DNA from: Pyrenopolyporus hunteri
Taxonomy: Eukaryota > Ascomycota > Sordariomycetes > Xylariales > Hypoxylaceae
Length of the DNA stretch: 64,000 nucleotides
Direction: 5' to 3'
NCBI GenBank assembly: GCA_902806595.1
Contig: CADCXC010000038.1
Span: 1,054,001 to 1,118,000, forward strand
The translations under genes were made by a program, and so were the position numbers. Positions within the stretch are counted from its first letter, which is position 1; each line of letters starts with the position of its first letter. The notes below the pieces were generated by a model. It saw nothing but the letters and a program-made list of their open reading frames with translations, had not been told where the DNA came from and did no database searches. Positions 1 to 11,123 of this stretch are shown here, one piece after another.

Positions 1-304
1 ATAATAATGTTTATGGACAGGGCTGTTTCGTTGCGACGTCGTACTCGTAATCGCTGGACCTTTCACCCGTACTACCTGTAACGAAACGCCCAGCGAAGAC
101 GCAATAGGCCAGTCCAGGGTAGTAACCTAGGGAGTAACCCCGCAATCAAAGCCCCCTGTATGTTGTTCAGCCAGCCCATATATTCAACTGTATACGATGG
201 ATGTAATTCGACTTCACGCAAGTCAAATAGGCTAACTTTTGAATAGTAAAGCACCAAATCGAGGTAAACGGGGAATCTTGCCGCAGCACATCATCATCCA
301 GAGA

Positions 305-1186
305 ATGCCCGTCAGATCCGTTCTCATCACTGGTTGCAGTGATGGTGGCATTGGTGCTGCTCTAGCCGTAGAGTTCCGGGCCCAAGGGTGTCAGGTTTTC
401 GCGACAGCCCGCGACGAGAACAAGATGCAGCAACTTTCCGAGAAAGGGATTCAAACTCTTACCCTCGACGTTAATTCGGATACGTCTATCGCCGCCGCCT
501 TTACGGCCGTTCAGAAAGCTACCGACGGGTCTCTCGATTATCTCATCAATAACGCTGGCGTCAACCATATCATGCCCTTCACTGACGCTAAAGTGGACGA
601 CTTCAGACGTGTTATTGATACTAATGTCGTCGGTGTGCTGGCTGTTACGCATGCCTTCCTACCGCTTTTGATCCAGGCACAGGGCACCGTGGCTACCGTC
701 GGCAGCGTTAACGAGATCTTCTGTCCGCCGTACCAAGTCGCGTATAATGCGTCCAAGGCCGCGGTGCACGCCATCTCGCGGACACTCCGTGTCGAGCTTG
801 CGCCGCTCGGAGTTAAGTTTGTCACGCTCATGACGGGCAGCGTGCGGACTAAGCTATTTGATAACGCGCCTACTCAAGTCCCCAAAGATAGCCTGTACCG
901 CGCTGTGGCGGAAAACGTGGAGAACCGCGAGTTCCTCAAGGATGCTCGGTGGGTTGAGCCGGACGTATTCGCCAGAGAGGTGGTAGCGGACTTGCTCAGA
1001 CCAAAACCGAAGTTAAATATATGGCACGGCGGCATGTCGACTATCGCTTGGATCTTGTCCTGGTTCGGATGGGAAGGGATGCTGGTGAGTAACCCCCTAC
1101 ATCAGGCACATAGGACTCGGAGGAGTTAACCGTCCCAGGATACCGTTGTGATCAAGGGTAATAAGCTCGACAAGGTCCATCGGTGA
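305..1186 (+). CDS. AYR1-like short-chain dehydrogenase/reductase
   Basis: Exons 305-1084 and 1139-1186 give 275 residues. The 54-nt intron (GTGAGT donor, GTTAAC branch, CCAG acceptor) replaces a run of unrelated codons with a short basic tail ending in VHR. The Rossmann motif TGCSDGGIG starts at residue 9, NNAG lies at 82-85, and the catalytic Ser134, Tyr147 and Lys151 fit the SDR triad with YNASK. The style of the nucleotide site and the ATAR stretch (TGCS.GGIG, FATAR) is that of fungal NADPH-dependent 1-acyldihydroxyacetone-phosphate reductases, which act in ether-lipid and phosphatidate synthesis at the ER and lipid droplets. The substrate is inferred from resemblance only; other SDRs share these motifs. 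The ATG at 305 is chosen because the upstream extension starts with TTG. Confidence 0.85.
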
Positions 1187-1832
1187 TGTAGTCATAAGTT
1201 AGTTCCGTATTAGGGGATTGAAATATGGCTACATTGAGCACCATGTCCAGTCAGACTTTTGTATATATTCCCCATACACTTGCGTTACCTTGCGTCTCGG
1301 CCAGTAAACCCTCACCCATTCATATATATATGGTAATACAATATATATTTGCATATAAGCCCGTAGCGATAGTTATAGCCTAGGAATGGACACATAGCTT
1401 TGAGTCCAAAAAAGATAGGGAAGCGATAAGAACAGGAAAGAACCACGCATCTGTACAATTATTCCATGGCCCTTGTCAACCCTTGCTTGGACAATGACTC
1501 CGTAGAATTAGTCAGACACTAGCTAAATCCGAATAGTAACTCGAAAAGACCAGCACGGACTTGTAAGACATAGCACACTTTCTTCTGGTTTGGAGGTAGG
1601 TGTAAATCTAGCGTGAGCACCCCCCGTCCAATACCCAACCCCCTAGTTCATTCTTGCTAGTTTACCGACAATGCTAAACAAAGTGCTTGTTCAAGGATGA
1701 ACTATGAGGTAACATAACCTATAAAAATAGCTTGCATATAGCCTGATTATAGAGCCCTTCGTAATTAGACGTCAAAACCATTAAGTGGTCTTACTTCTAG
1801 TCTCTACTTATGATACTCGCGTCGTTGACGAG
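1187..1832. other. Intergenic, SDR to NUDIX gene
   Basis: No coding frame of note. AT-rich with ATATAT tracts near 1325-1355. It should hold the SDR 3' end and the promoter of the NUDIX gene; I see no specific site. Confidence 0.6.
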
Positions 1833-2354
1833 ATGCCTCGTTTTATGCATTGTACTCTCGGGTGCCGCCACTTTGGGGAATACGGTGGTGCAGGGTTGAT
1901 TATTTATCGGTATCGCCAAACAGGAGAAGTCGAAGTACTTCTCGGCCGACGATCATCAGATACACACGATGGTCTTACCTGGAGCACTATAGGAGGAGCT
2001 ATGGAAAAAGGCGAGTTGATAACGGAAACAGTTGTTAGGGAGGCATCGGAGGAGATTGGAATTGATATCACAGATATCTTGGAACCCACGGCGATTTCGG
2101 TTACAGACCATGGCAATTGGTCGTACTCTACCATATTCGCTACGCCAAAAGCACCCTTCAGCGAGGCCAACCTCAAGCTAGATGAGAATGAAGTGACGGA
2201 AGTCGCCTGGTTCACTCGGGCTGACCTAAGTGCCGCCTCTGATTTGCATCCTGGAATAGAAGAAATGGTCAAAACTTGGTTTGATTTCGTTTTGCCACCT
2301 GATTTCGATCCAGCCACAGGGAATATTATTAATACCTCTCCACTATCATCTTAG
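1833..2354 (+). CDS. NUDIX hydrolase
   Basis: Single exon, 173 residues, from the ATG at 1833; the longer frame upstream begins with GTG. A complete Nudix box is visible: GGAMEKGE, seven residues, then REASEEIGI, matching GX5EX7REUXEEXGU with all the metal-binding glutamates. The protein is short and has no other domain, signal peptide or membrane segment. NUDIX enzymes hydrolyse nucleoside diphosphates linked to another group (ADP-ribose, NADH, dinucleoside polyphosphates, oxidised dNTPs). The WSTIGGAMEKGE context is common in small, bacterial-like members, but the substrate cannot be read from the sequence. It is convergent with the GH43 gene, 274 bp away. Confidence 0.85.
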   Translation: MPRFMHCTLGCRHFGEYGGAGLIIYRYRQTGEVEVLLGRRSSDTHDGLTWSTIGGAMEKGELITETVVREASEEIGIDITDILEPTAISVTDHGNWSYSTIFATPKAPFSEANLKLDENEVTEVAWFTRADLSAASDLHPGIEEMVKTWFDFVLPPDFDPATGNIINTSPLSS

Positions 2355-2628
2355 CGAAGAGAAAGGCCAGATGTATTTATAGGATAGTAGACAAGAATAA
2401 AGTGAGTAACAGCTAGGTAATATTGTCTAAGCATTCATAGTGGCGTGGTACTGATCGCGATTAAACTCATCTTTGCAATATTGTCTTCAGTCGTGGCGAT
2501 GGCTACTAAGGGGTCAAGTTTTACGTGGCGTTTACATACGAAATCCGGCGTTCCATAAGAGTTTAGACACCATATATAACACATTATTTTCTAATCCCAT
2601 GTATTACGGTGAGGTAACAGTTAAGATT

Positions 2629-4167
2629 CTATGGTTTGGCTATAGAAATCGCTCTAGTTATAAGAGCAGCATTGCGGACCCCTACACCGGTAGTGCCACT
2701 AGTAAAGGATCCGTCCCTAACAACAACCTTTGGGTCGGTCAAATCACCTACAAACACCTTAATCTCGTCATCGACAGCTGTGACTTTAACCTGATATTCG
2801 GTTGCAGCATTTATCTCCGCCGTAGCCTCGCCCAGTAGTGTCCACGTCCCCGAATCGGCTTTGTTAAGCGTGACGGCACCGCTCGGGGAGATCCCGGCGT
2901 AGTACCCCTTGAACTCTGTTGAATCAGCCACCAGACTTGTAACACGGAACACCAGGCCAGCATCGCCGGCTCCATCCGGAACGGCAATGGTAGCATCAAA
3001 AACCAGGTCTGTGAAGTTGGTGTCTAGCACAGCTTTGGCTTCGGCCGTGTTCGCGACGGTCAACCTCTGGTCCACCACCGACCAGTCCCCGCCGTACGTT
3101 TTCCAGTTGAACATCTCTCCGTCGGCGAAGTTGTCCTTAACAAGCATCTTAACCGGTTCGATGGTCCCATCGTCGTTGAAATACATGCGATCGTACGCGA
3201 GAACACGATGGTTCCCATCCGTCTCGCTTAGTGGTCGGCGGTGATACACGATGTACCATATATCCGTGTCCGGAACGTGGATAACGCCATTATGCCCACT
3301 TCCCTTCGCCACTGCACTGTCTTGTTGTAGGATTTTGGCCAGCCGGTTGAACGGACCTAGGGGCGAGTCGGACATGGCGTATGATACGGAGTAGTCCGGA
3401 CCCGTCCAACCGCCCTCCGACCACATGAAGTAATAGATACCATTACGCTTAATCATCTGCGAGCCCTCGACATAGTTCTCAGGCGTGATCTCTTTGAACC
3501 GCGTCCCGTCATCAAAAACCCCGATAGAAATCATGTCTTCATTCAGCTTGGCCACGTTGGCGTGAGAGTGCCCTCCATAGTAGATATACGCCTGTCCATC
3601 GACGTCGTCTATGAAAACGTCCTGGTCAATGGGTTGCGCGCCGTTGTGGTAGTCCCCAATTAACGGCTTTCCGATCGCATCGACGTACGGGCCTTCCGGC
3701 TTATCTGCAACAGCTACTCCGATCCCACCAATTTTGCCCTGCGCTGCCTCGTCTTCCTGGATGTCGTTGGCGCCGAAATACAGATAATACTTGCCGTTAC
3801 GAGAGATCGGTGCCGGAGCCCACACGGCTTTGGTGGCCCATGTCACATTGGCAATGGTCAAGATATTAGGGTGTTTCGTCCAATTAATTAGGTCTGGGCT
3901 CGAGAAGGCATCTAGGTATGTTTGCTCCTCGTAGGCATATGAGGAAGTCGGATATACCCAATAAAGACCGTCGTATATCTCGGTGTCCGGGTCAGCGTAC
4001 CAGCCCTCCACGAACGGGTTACCGGCTTCTGAGGTAGTGTAATCCGGAATAGCTTGATTCACTACAGGGGAATATTTCGCCGCTCCGGACGTTGCGAGGC
4101 TTAAGACGAGACAGACGAGGGACGCTTTTGATCGGGGACCTAACAAGAATCCAGCGGGAAATGCCAT
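2629..4167 (-). CDS. Secreted GH43 family glycoside hydrolase with C-terminal beta-sandwich domain
   Basis: Single exon, 512 residues. A basic then hydrophobic N-terminus (about residues 1-30) is a signal peptide, so the enzyme is probably exported. The five-bladed beta-propeller GH43 domain covers about residues 48-345: the general-base aspartate lies in WYADPD (Asp59), the pKa-modulating aspartate in PIDQDVF (Asp181) and the general-acid glutamate in VEGSQM (Glu234). From about 345 to the end there is a jelly-roll-like region (GGDWSVVDQRL, YYAGISPSG) typical of accessory sugar-binding or DUF1080-like domains. The family cleaves arabinan, xylan or galactan side chains from plant cell walls; xylosidase versus arabinofuranosidase cannot be decided. 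All three catalytic positions are intact. Confidence 0.92.
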   Translation of the reverse strand: MAFPAGFLLGPRSKASLVCLVLSLATSGAAKYSPVVNQAIPDYTTSEAGNPFVEGWYADPDTEIYDGLYWVYPTSSYAYEEQTYLDAFSSPDLINWTKHPNILTIANVTWATKAVWAPAPISRNGKYYLYFGANDIQEDEAAQGKIGGIGVAVADKPEGPYVDAIGKPLIGDYHNGAQPIDQDVFIDDVDGQAYIYYGGHSHANVAKLNEDMISIGVFDDGTRFKEITPENYVEGSQMIKRNGIYYFMWSEGGWTGPDYSVSYAMSDSPLGPFNRLAKILQQDSAVAKGSGHNGVIHVPDTDIWYIVYHRRPLSETDGNHRVLAYDRMYFNDDGTIEPVKMLVKDNFADGEMFNWKTYGGDWSVVDQRLTVANTAEAKAVLDTNFTDLVFDATIAVPDGAGDAGLVFRVTSLVADSTEFKGYYAGISPSGAVTLNKADSGTWTLLGEATAEINAATEYQVKVTAVDDEIKVFVGDLTDPKVVVRDGSFTSGTTGVGVRNAALITRAISIAKP

Positions 4168-5447
4168 GGCGGTGAAAACTTAGGCCTATGGTGGGGTTTA
4201 CCCCTGAAGAGCAACTCGTCTAGGTAATCAAAAACTCGCTAACGAAGCCTCAGACACTTCATTAGACAGCAGGTCAAATCATGTTCTAAGGGTATATATA
4301 CAGTAAGGAATTCCAACTAATAATCTCACTTTTCCAGGAGACAGCTGTATTAATGTAAGTTAGCAGCAGGTCATGGCCACGATGCTGGTGGGGGGGAACA
4401 GTTATATGGCCTTCCTTATAAGGAAAGATGCTCGCAGCAAGGCGCATTATTATGGCCGAGCCTAGCGATTTAATGCTCTCCGCGCAGCATGGCACGTTAC
4501 TTTCAGCGACAGAATAAGAGATCATTCTGCGGGGTGAAGGGATGGCTAGCCTGAAATTGTCCTGGTTAAGAGATTCTTACCCCATTTTAACATGATGTTC
4601 CAAGGTGAGTCTTCGCGCCGTGTTGCTGAGAGATTCTAACGTTCTCAACGCCCAATCTGGCTTAGAATGACCTATAAAATAGCAAGGGCATATGGGCAAG
4701 ATTTGAATGTTCTTAGCCAATGAATTTTGCCATGCTGGAAATTCTGGATTGAATTTGAAGACTCCCTGGCTTGTCCCATACTCGATTTATTACCACACGA
4801 ATAGCATTGGTCTGGTGGCGCATGGTAAATACATCCGTATGGCTAAATATTCGTTCGCGTTAGGAGAATTCTGAAGACGTGTATAGTGAATATTAAACGG
4901 AATTATAAGCTATTTTGCTTCTCTGTGAAGTATCGATTTTTACCTGTTATTTGACGATATCTTCAGGACATTGAATGGTGAGGCTTCCCATAGGAACCGT
5001 ACCTACCTAGCACATTTTCGAGTTAGCTAATTGTTAAAGCTAACATATTAATTCTACCTAATCTATTCTTAATACATATAAATCCTTATTTTTCGACTTA
5101 TCAAAGGTTGCCAAAACGTGTTAAAACATGCCAGTGACTTTAAATGCAGTATATTTGGGGTCACACAAGGGTTCGGGTTGGGGTTCGGGTTAGGGGCTGT
5201 GGTTAGGGTTAAGTTCCCTACGAACATGGGCGGTCGTAGGCTTTATGCTATCGTGACTGCGAATCATCATCATAAAGCTACCTATTTAAACTGACCAATA
5301 TACTTATATATTTCGTATTTTTATTAGAAACAATAGTAGATATCTGAGCACTTCAATTCATTTCCCGCGATTCAATAGTTGTATTAGAAACATATCACGC
5401 ATCTAACCCAAGTATAATAACAGTGTCAGCGAGATATTGAACCAACT
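4168..5447. other. AT-rich intergenic region upstream of the GH43 gene
   Basis: No supported gene. The first few hundred bases should contain the GH43 promoter. AT content rises towards 5447. A 79-codon ATG frame at 4286-4525 (minus) resembles nothing known to me. A telomere-like block lies at 5169-5210 and the TSD of the next element at 5442-5447 (CCAACT). Confidence 0.6.
5169..5210 (+). repeat. Degenerate telomere-like (TTAGGG/TTCGGG) repeat block
   Basis: Seven or so GGGTT units are spaced 5-9 nt apart (GGGTTCGGGTTGGGG, then GGGTTAGGGG, then GGTTAGGGTT). The perfect fungal telomere unit TTAGGG occurs twice; the others carry single changes such as TTCGGG. The block is only about 42 bp, sits in AT-rich DNA and is flanked by genes on both sides, so it is an interstitial remnant and not a chromosome end. 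Confidence 0.6.
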
Positions 5448-6088
5448 CACGCCGGACCGTAAGAAGATTTTCCGCCAAACCGCCAATTCAAAGAATTTCC
5501 AAAAATTCAAATTAAAAAACCCACTTTAAATGCAAGGATACGCTAAAATTATAAAAGACTACAGCACATACACTCACTATAAAACTAACCAATCAGATAA
5601 CTTTTAACTAACTCCCTATAATTACAGGGCTTATAACGCTATTCTCCCTTTACCTTTAAGGCGTCCTATTATACCTAAATACCTCGCGATTATATAATCC
5701 ATTCTCTTAAAAATAAATACGTACTAAAACATAAAATACGTACGCATTATTTAATTATAACCTATCGAACAACGACAATCTTATACGATTAAATATAATA
5801 ATAACTTCAATTAATAATTAATCCTATTTAAAAAAAAGTAAGTTTTAAATAGCTTAGTGATGTTACGTAAATATAATAAGTATATAAAATACGTAAGGTT
5901 TATACGACGCGTTTTATAGCGGTATTAAACGCTATAAACCCTATATTTACAGGGAGATTTAATGGTTATATACGCTATAAACCCTATAACTTTAGCGCAC
6001 CCCTATAATAAAATAGGCCTTCAATTTGAATTTCTAGAAATTCTTTGAATTGGCGGTTTGGCGGAAAAATTGCTTATGGTCCGGCGTG
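5448..6088 (-). mobile_element. Non-autonomous TIR element (MITE-like), copy A, RIP-like decay
   Basis: A 641-bp element bounded by inverted repeats beginning CACGCCGGACCRTAAG and continuing, with mismatches, for about 80 nt (CCGCCAAACCGCCAATTC is identical at both ends); weaker symmetry extends to about 180 nt. It is flanked by a perfect 6-bp direct repeat CCAACT (5442-5447 and 6089-6094), which I read as the target duplication. There is no coding capacity, so a transposase must be supplied elsewhere. The interior carries repeated blocks containing GGGTTTATAGCG. The reverse strand aligns with copy B (45768-46331) over about 350 nt. Where the two differ, copy A mostly has T or A where copy B has C or G. 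The superfamily is unknown; a 6-bp duplication does not clearly fit hAT (8) or Tc1 (TA). Confidence 0.8.
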
Positions 6089-6094
6089 CCAACT

Positions 6095-6693
6095 TCAGAG
6101 TCATAAGAAAGATATTCGGAAGATTAATTAAGAGGCAATTTAAAGATAATAATAGATACTTGCATGGAGCTTATCTAGAAGTAAGGCGATCGCGGTGCCA
6201 GCTCCGAGAAGCCGGTACGCGTGACGCATCGCCCCCTTTCCAAGATTGCGCTTCCAAAGCATGCATAATAGACACGGCATTGACGTTCTTTGATATCTCA
6301 TGGGTAATTCAAGCAAGCTATCTTGGAAGCACTATCTATGCCACCTTCGGGTTCGTTTCCACTGGGTCTCATAGGCCTTCCCTCCCCTCTCCTCCAACGC
6401 GGCGTCTAGGCAATATCGGCGTCTACGTTCCGCAATCCCCAAAATGGTACCGCACCGCGTTGAAAAGCGCCTGGGAACGCGCACTTTAACTCGAGCGGCG
6501 CGCCATGTCTAAGGTAACTCACTTTAAGTACCATTTTATCTAAAATAAGAATAAAGTTTACTAGGAACATCACAACTAGATCTCTACTTAACCCTTAGTT
6601 GGTAAGCTGTGAAGACCACAGTAAGGAGTCATGTAACGCAAACACCAGCATCCACCATCTAACAAACCCCCCACACAAGAAGAAGCAGCAACA
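6095..6693. other. Intergenic region upstream of the O-fucosyltransferase-like gene
   Basis: No gene supported. A 143-codon frame starting at 6058 begins with TTG inside the element's terminal repeat and is rejected. The last 100-150 bases before 6694 are A/C-rich, typical of a fungal 5' leader. Confidence 0.55.
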
Positions 6694-8124
6694 ATGCTTC
6701 AACAGCTCAAAAAACCCAACACCCGTCGACAAGCCGCGGCGCTGCTCCTCGCCTGCTCGATCATCTTACTCGTGCTCCTGGCCCGGACCTCCAACGGCCT
6801 GCCGGGTCCCGGCCAGGACATTCCCGCGCTCTTCACACCGCAGCGGCCCGGCTCCGCGGCATCATCGCCAAGCGCAGCAGCGCCCACCGACCTATCGAGC
6901 GCGCGCGCGCCCTTCGTATCCTGGCCGCTGCGGCGCGTGTGCGCGGAGGCGACGTACATGCCGGGGCTGGCGTTCGTCTGCGACAACAACAGCGGGGGGC
7001 CGGGCAACATCCGGAACTACGTGCTGACGTGCGTGCGGTACGCGCTGGACGCGGGCGCCACCGCGCTGGTGCTGCCGCGGATCCGCGCCCGGTCCGCCGC
7101 CGACCCGGCCAACCTGTTCCGCGAGCACCGCGAGTTCGCGTACATGTTCGACGAGCGGCGCTTCCGGGGCGCGATCGCGGCCGCGTGCCCGCGCGTCGCG
7201 GTGTACGCTAGCCTCGAGGATATACCGGGGGCGAGGGCAAAAGCCCGACGTGAGGGTCGGAGTGTTGAGCGCATCGTTGAGACTGTCATGCCTAAGAGCT
7301 TTGGGGGCAGTCGCGCGGGGTGCGACAAGAGGGACCCGAATCGGCATACGGACCGGTTCGGGGCTGCGTTTCGCGAGTGGGTGCGGAGCTCGGCTGCGGA
7401 GCGTGGCTGGGCACCGATCAACGAGGTCGATAGTCCACGGTTGATACGTTTCTCGTGGGGAGTGTTGTGGGACTGGCCTGTATATCGCGACGGGCCGGAG
7501 TTCGCGGCATCGTTTGGCGGGCTGCTCAAAATTCGAGATGATATACTGGATATCGCCGACGCCATCACAGCGCAGATGAGGACGCTCGCGACCTCGGCGC
7601 GCGGAACTGAGACCACCGGAGGCCAGTCATTCCTTGGCATACACCTCCGGACTGAGGCGGACGCTTTGTCCCAGTGGCCGTCATACGAGAACCAAACGAA
7701 GAACTACCTACGCGAAGCCGCGAGTCAGGGGTACCAAGGCCGGGCAGCGTATCTAGCATCGGGAAACGAAACTGAAACGCGTAAATTCGGTAAGGAGGCC
7801 ATGGCCACACTCCAGCTGAACGTTAAGTCCAAGTATGACCTCCTCGAGGGCCACAACGAAGAACTAGAGAAGTTGAAAGCGTTGAGCTGGGACCAGCAAG
7901 CACTCGTGGATTTCGTGGTGCTATTAAATTGCGACTACTTCGTTGGGGTGAGTCCCAGCAGTTTTAGTATCAACGTGGCATTGAAGAGACACTTGAAGGA
8001 AGACGGCTTATACACACGGCCGTGGCGAGTAGGAGGACCGGGGGATGGGAGGAGCTGGCTCGTTGGACGCTACGACCGATATTGGGAAGACTGGCTGTTC
8101 ATGTTCGACGGCATGTGGCCTTAA
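6694..8124 (+). CDS. Type II membrane glycosyltransferase, O-fucosyltransferase-like
   Basis: Single exon, 476 residues. A short basic cytoplasmic tail is followed by one membrane segment (about residues 14-31, ALLLACSIILLVLLA), then a Pro/Ser/Ala stem and a lumenal catalytic domain from about residue 80, the topology of Golgi transferases. The glycine-rich block CDNNSGGPGNIRNY and, later, GIHLRTEAD with His317 and Arg319 match the GDP-fucose-binding HxR region of the O-fucosyltransferase fold. A late VDFVVLLNCDYFVG...SSFS block corresponds to the conserved C-terminal nucleotide-binding region. The first third is strongly GC-rich compared with the rest. Donor and acceptor are inferred from the fold; fungal members are poorly characterised. 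Confidence 0.7.
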   Translation: MLQQLKKPNTRRQAAALLLACSIILLVLLARTSNGLPGPGQDIPALFTPQRPGSAASSPSAAAPTDLSSARAPFVSWPLRRVCAEATYMPGLAFVCDNNSGGPGNIRNYVLTCVRYALDAGATALVLPRIRARSAADPANLFREHREFAYMFDERRFRGAIAAACPRVAVYASLEDIPGARAKARREGRSVERIVETVMPKSFGGSRAGCDKRDPNRHTDRFGAAFREWVRSSAAERGWAPINEVDSPRLIRFSWGVLWDWPVYRDGPEFAASFGGLLKIRDDILDIADAITAQMRTLATSARGTETTGGQSFLGIHLRTEADALSQWPSYENQTKNYLREAASQGYQGRAAYLASGNETETRKFGKEAMATLQLNVKSKYDLLEGHNEELEKLKALSWDQQALVDFVVLLNCDYFVGVSPSSFSINVALKRHLKEDGLYTRPWRVGGPGDGRSWLVGRYDRYWEDWLFMFDGMWP

Positions 8125-8364
8125 CTCGACTGGATTCACGATACCAAATGGTGGGGGGCCGTTCTTCATTTCCTAAACCGAATATCTTCCTTCTTTAACG
8201 AACCGCTTTATATCACCCACGGCGGAATCCTATATCAACACCTATAAACGTCAAGTCTTAGCTAAAAGGCCGACATAAAGACCAGCAATATGGAGTGCTA
8301 GGGCTTTCAATCTCTATCATGCGTAAGTTGTTCTAGACGTATAGGATATCTTATTCTCGTGGCA

Positions 8365-11123
8365 TTACACATTGTCGTCACCATTATCCCGCCACACGTG
8401 GGTATCCCCGAGACTAAAGGAACTAGCAACACTACTCGGCCCGTTACCATTACCCGACGGCGTGACCCTACCGCTATCTCCATTACCATCGATACTCCCC
8501 GAATTGGAGTCCACCGGCGAGGTTTCGAAGGGTGGCGGAGGATCTTGGTACACCCAAGGTTGTTCCAGAGGGACTACGAGGCTCGGGTTTATAAACCTCA
8601 TACCCTTTTCCCTATCCTCATCAATAGTACTCATACGTCTCGTCAACCGCGTTTGCCGCTGCGTTTGACTCGGATCGCGGTCCGGCCGACTCTCAAAGCC
8701 AGGGTCAGAAGCGCGCTTAATGCTTCGAAGGGCGATGAACTTTGTGAGAGGAGTATAGCGACGTCGAGAGTAGAAGCTGTACCAGAAAGTTAAGACTACC
8801 AGAGGCCCGATAAATGAAGCCGCCACGAACGCAGTCTGCAGGACCAAGTAGGCAATCATAACAGCTTGAAAAGAAACTAGACCGACGACGATTCGCCCGC
8901 AAATGATTGGCCATGCACCCCCGGTAGCGTGTTGCGGCTGGTCCATCGAATACAGCAATTGGTACTTGTAGACGAAATATCCGAGCATAAAGTAGCAGAG
9001 CCCGAGGAACAAGACGATATGCGCGCCGGCAAGGGTGCTATAAACCAGGCAGAGGATGAAAACTAGCAGGGCAGTCGGAAGATAGAACCCGTAATTGAAT
9101 AGACTAGGTTGAACGAGTTCGGCGAAGTCCCGGGGCGTCTTCGCGCCCATGCGATAGATGGTATAAAGCGTTATACTTCCAAGCTGTAGCAGCTTGAACG
9201 GGAACAAGCCGAAGCCCTGCAGCATGATGAAATTGAGGTAGAAGTTGTTCAAGTTTTGTATCGAACTGGCCAACTTTTTGGCAATGGTTCGCGTATCGAT
9301 GAGCGAGTCCCTGATGATTGCCCAAAAATCCGAAAGCGCCGCACTTCCAGAGACGGCGTAGACGACGAAGATGTTGAAGAATATAAAGAAAAAGTTCTTG
9401 GATATCGTAGACAACTCAACGTCACCTTGGGAAACCATCCCCTGCTTGTTCGAGAGATAGTCGTACAGGTACGGGACCAGGACGTTGAGCAACGATACCG
9501 CGAGGGTAGGTAGACCGGTCCGTACAAGAGCACTAGTAATCTCATGCTCCTGAAGGAATTCCACTATAGATGGCGCTATCTTCTTGATGTTGCAAATGCC
9601 AAGCAACTGGGCCAGTACCGCCACAGGGAACAGCCAGATGATCGATAGAAAGGTGATGAAGATGGTGACGGTCCACGATTGCAGTTGGCGCTTATACCGC
9701 GGAGTATACGTGTTCTTCCAGATCACATCTGAAGGGGCCGGTGCGGGTTTGGTCAACAGCTGTCCTGGTCTGGGATCTACGGTAGCTTGAACCGCCATCT
9801 GACAGGCCGCGATAGAATCCATCGTCACAAAAGCTGTATCCGTTGGAGGATATTCTTTCTTCCTCGCGTCCCGAATCTTCTCGTCGAGACGGCGCAATTT
9901 CTCCTCGTAATAATCGATGGCGTCCATTTTGCGGGTTCGTATCCCAAGCAAGCCAAACCGGAGTCGAATTCTAGGTCTTTCCCTCTCGGTTATGAGGTTC
10001 CGGAGGCTGTCACCAGCAAGTAAACGTCCATCCTCTTGAACTTCCTCGTCACCATCACCATTCTCTTGGGCTGTCTCGTCCGCTTCTGAGTGCTGATGAT
10101 TAGTAGATGATTGTACCGTCGGTTTTTGAGCCAGATAAACGCTCCACGCTTCCTCAAGCTTTCTCAGAACAACTTGTCTCTTAGCCATAAGCGCGTCGAT
10201 TTCAGCCCAGTTTCGACATAACGTAACGCTTCGCACATGTCCTATCTCCAAGTTCTCCACAAACTCTTTGATCTTAGCCTCTGATCTGAGATCTGGCGGG
10301 ATCCCGGTTAATCGGAATGTTCGGTCGGTTATCGTTGATTGGGTACCCAAGTAATCCTGTCTTACTTTGATCACCTTGACCGTCTCCGAGTTCATGAAGT
10401 ACATCGTGAGGAAGGAGAAAAACCAGGTGAAACCCGAGGCCCATATAAAGCTCCAGCTCTTGTCCTCGGGTTCTGGATCGGCCATAGTATCGAAATCTGC
10501 GAAACGACGGAATTGGTTCTGCGACAGTTCCAGATCAAAAGAGCTTTCGAGGGTATTACCGGGCGGCTTAGTCGTGCCGGCGCCGAACGTCTTATGGATG
10601 GGCCAAAGGACCGCGAGGGCGAAGAATAACATGACCGCAAACAAACGGATAGACATTTTGAAAAAGGATAAAAACTGCAAAGTTCGATATGAGCAAATCA
10701 GGCACTATCGGACTCGAACTCGAACTTGAACTCGGTATACCACATACCACAAAGGCATCTAACCCCGCAGATGCCAGCACCTGTTCTTCGGTTATTCTAT
10801 ACAACGCCGGTATCCATCCCAAGAAGCTATCGGGAAGCGCGGGTAGGGCAATTTGAGGGTCATTATGTCGTTTTCGAGCGGCGTAAAGGGACTTCCAGCG
10901 CGGTCTGAGGATCTATTTAGGGCAGCAATTAGCTTCAGGAATAGGCACGGAATAGGTGCGGAATAGAATTTGGACATGGGCGATCACATACGCAGAAGGC
11001 GACGAAGGCCGAGATACCTAGCGCCAGCGAGATGACCAGCTGGACGAAAATGTCCTTGCTGCCCGGACCGGCGGCGGCCGTATCGTCCTTGCATTCGTCG
11101 GGCGAGACATCATCAGGATACAT
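8365..11123 (-). CDS. CSC1/OSCA-type cation channel (DUF221, RSN1_7TM family)
   Basis: Three exons on the minus strand: 10992-11123, 10748-10912 and 8365-10674, in all 868 residues. Introns of 79 and 73 nt have GTATGT donors; the joins give AFC-ILRPRWKSLYAARKR and GLDAFV-FLSFFKM, the usual N-terminal signature of this family. Order: a first membrane helix in exon 1, two more around the exon 2/3 join and about residue 190, a long cytosolic RRM-like loop with a coiled segment (residues about 230-430), then the seven-helix 7TM region, and a hydrophilic Ser/Gly/Asn-rich tail with RPDRDPSQ. Family members are hyperosmolality-gated or mechanosensitive calcium-permeable channels of the plasma membrane. 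Which of the fungal paralogues (CSC1, RSN1, PHM7 type) this is cannot be fixed here. Confidence 0.93.

Noticed and set aside
6058..6489. 143-codon plus-strand frame starting at the element end
   Set aside because: Starts with TTG inside the terminal inverted repeat, no recognisable domain; the overlap with the element is by chance.
6892..7347. 151-codon antisense frame in the O-fucosyltransferase-like gene
   Set aside because: Open only because of the GC-rich coding strand; Arg/Pro/Ala-rich nonsense with no start context. The same holds for 6699-7010 and 7017-7640.
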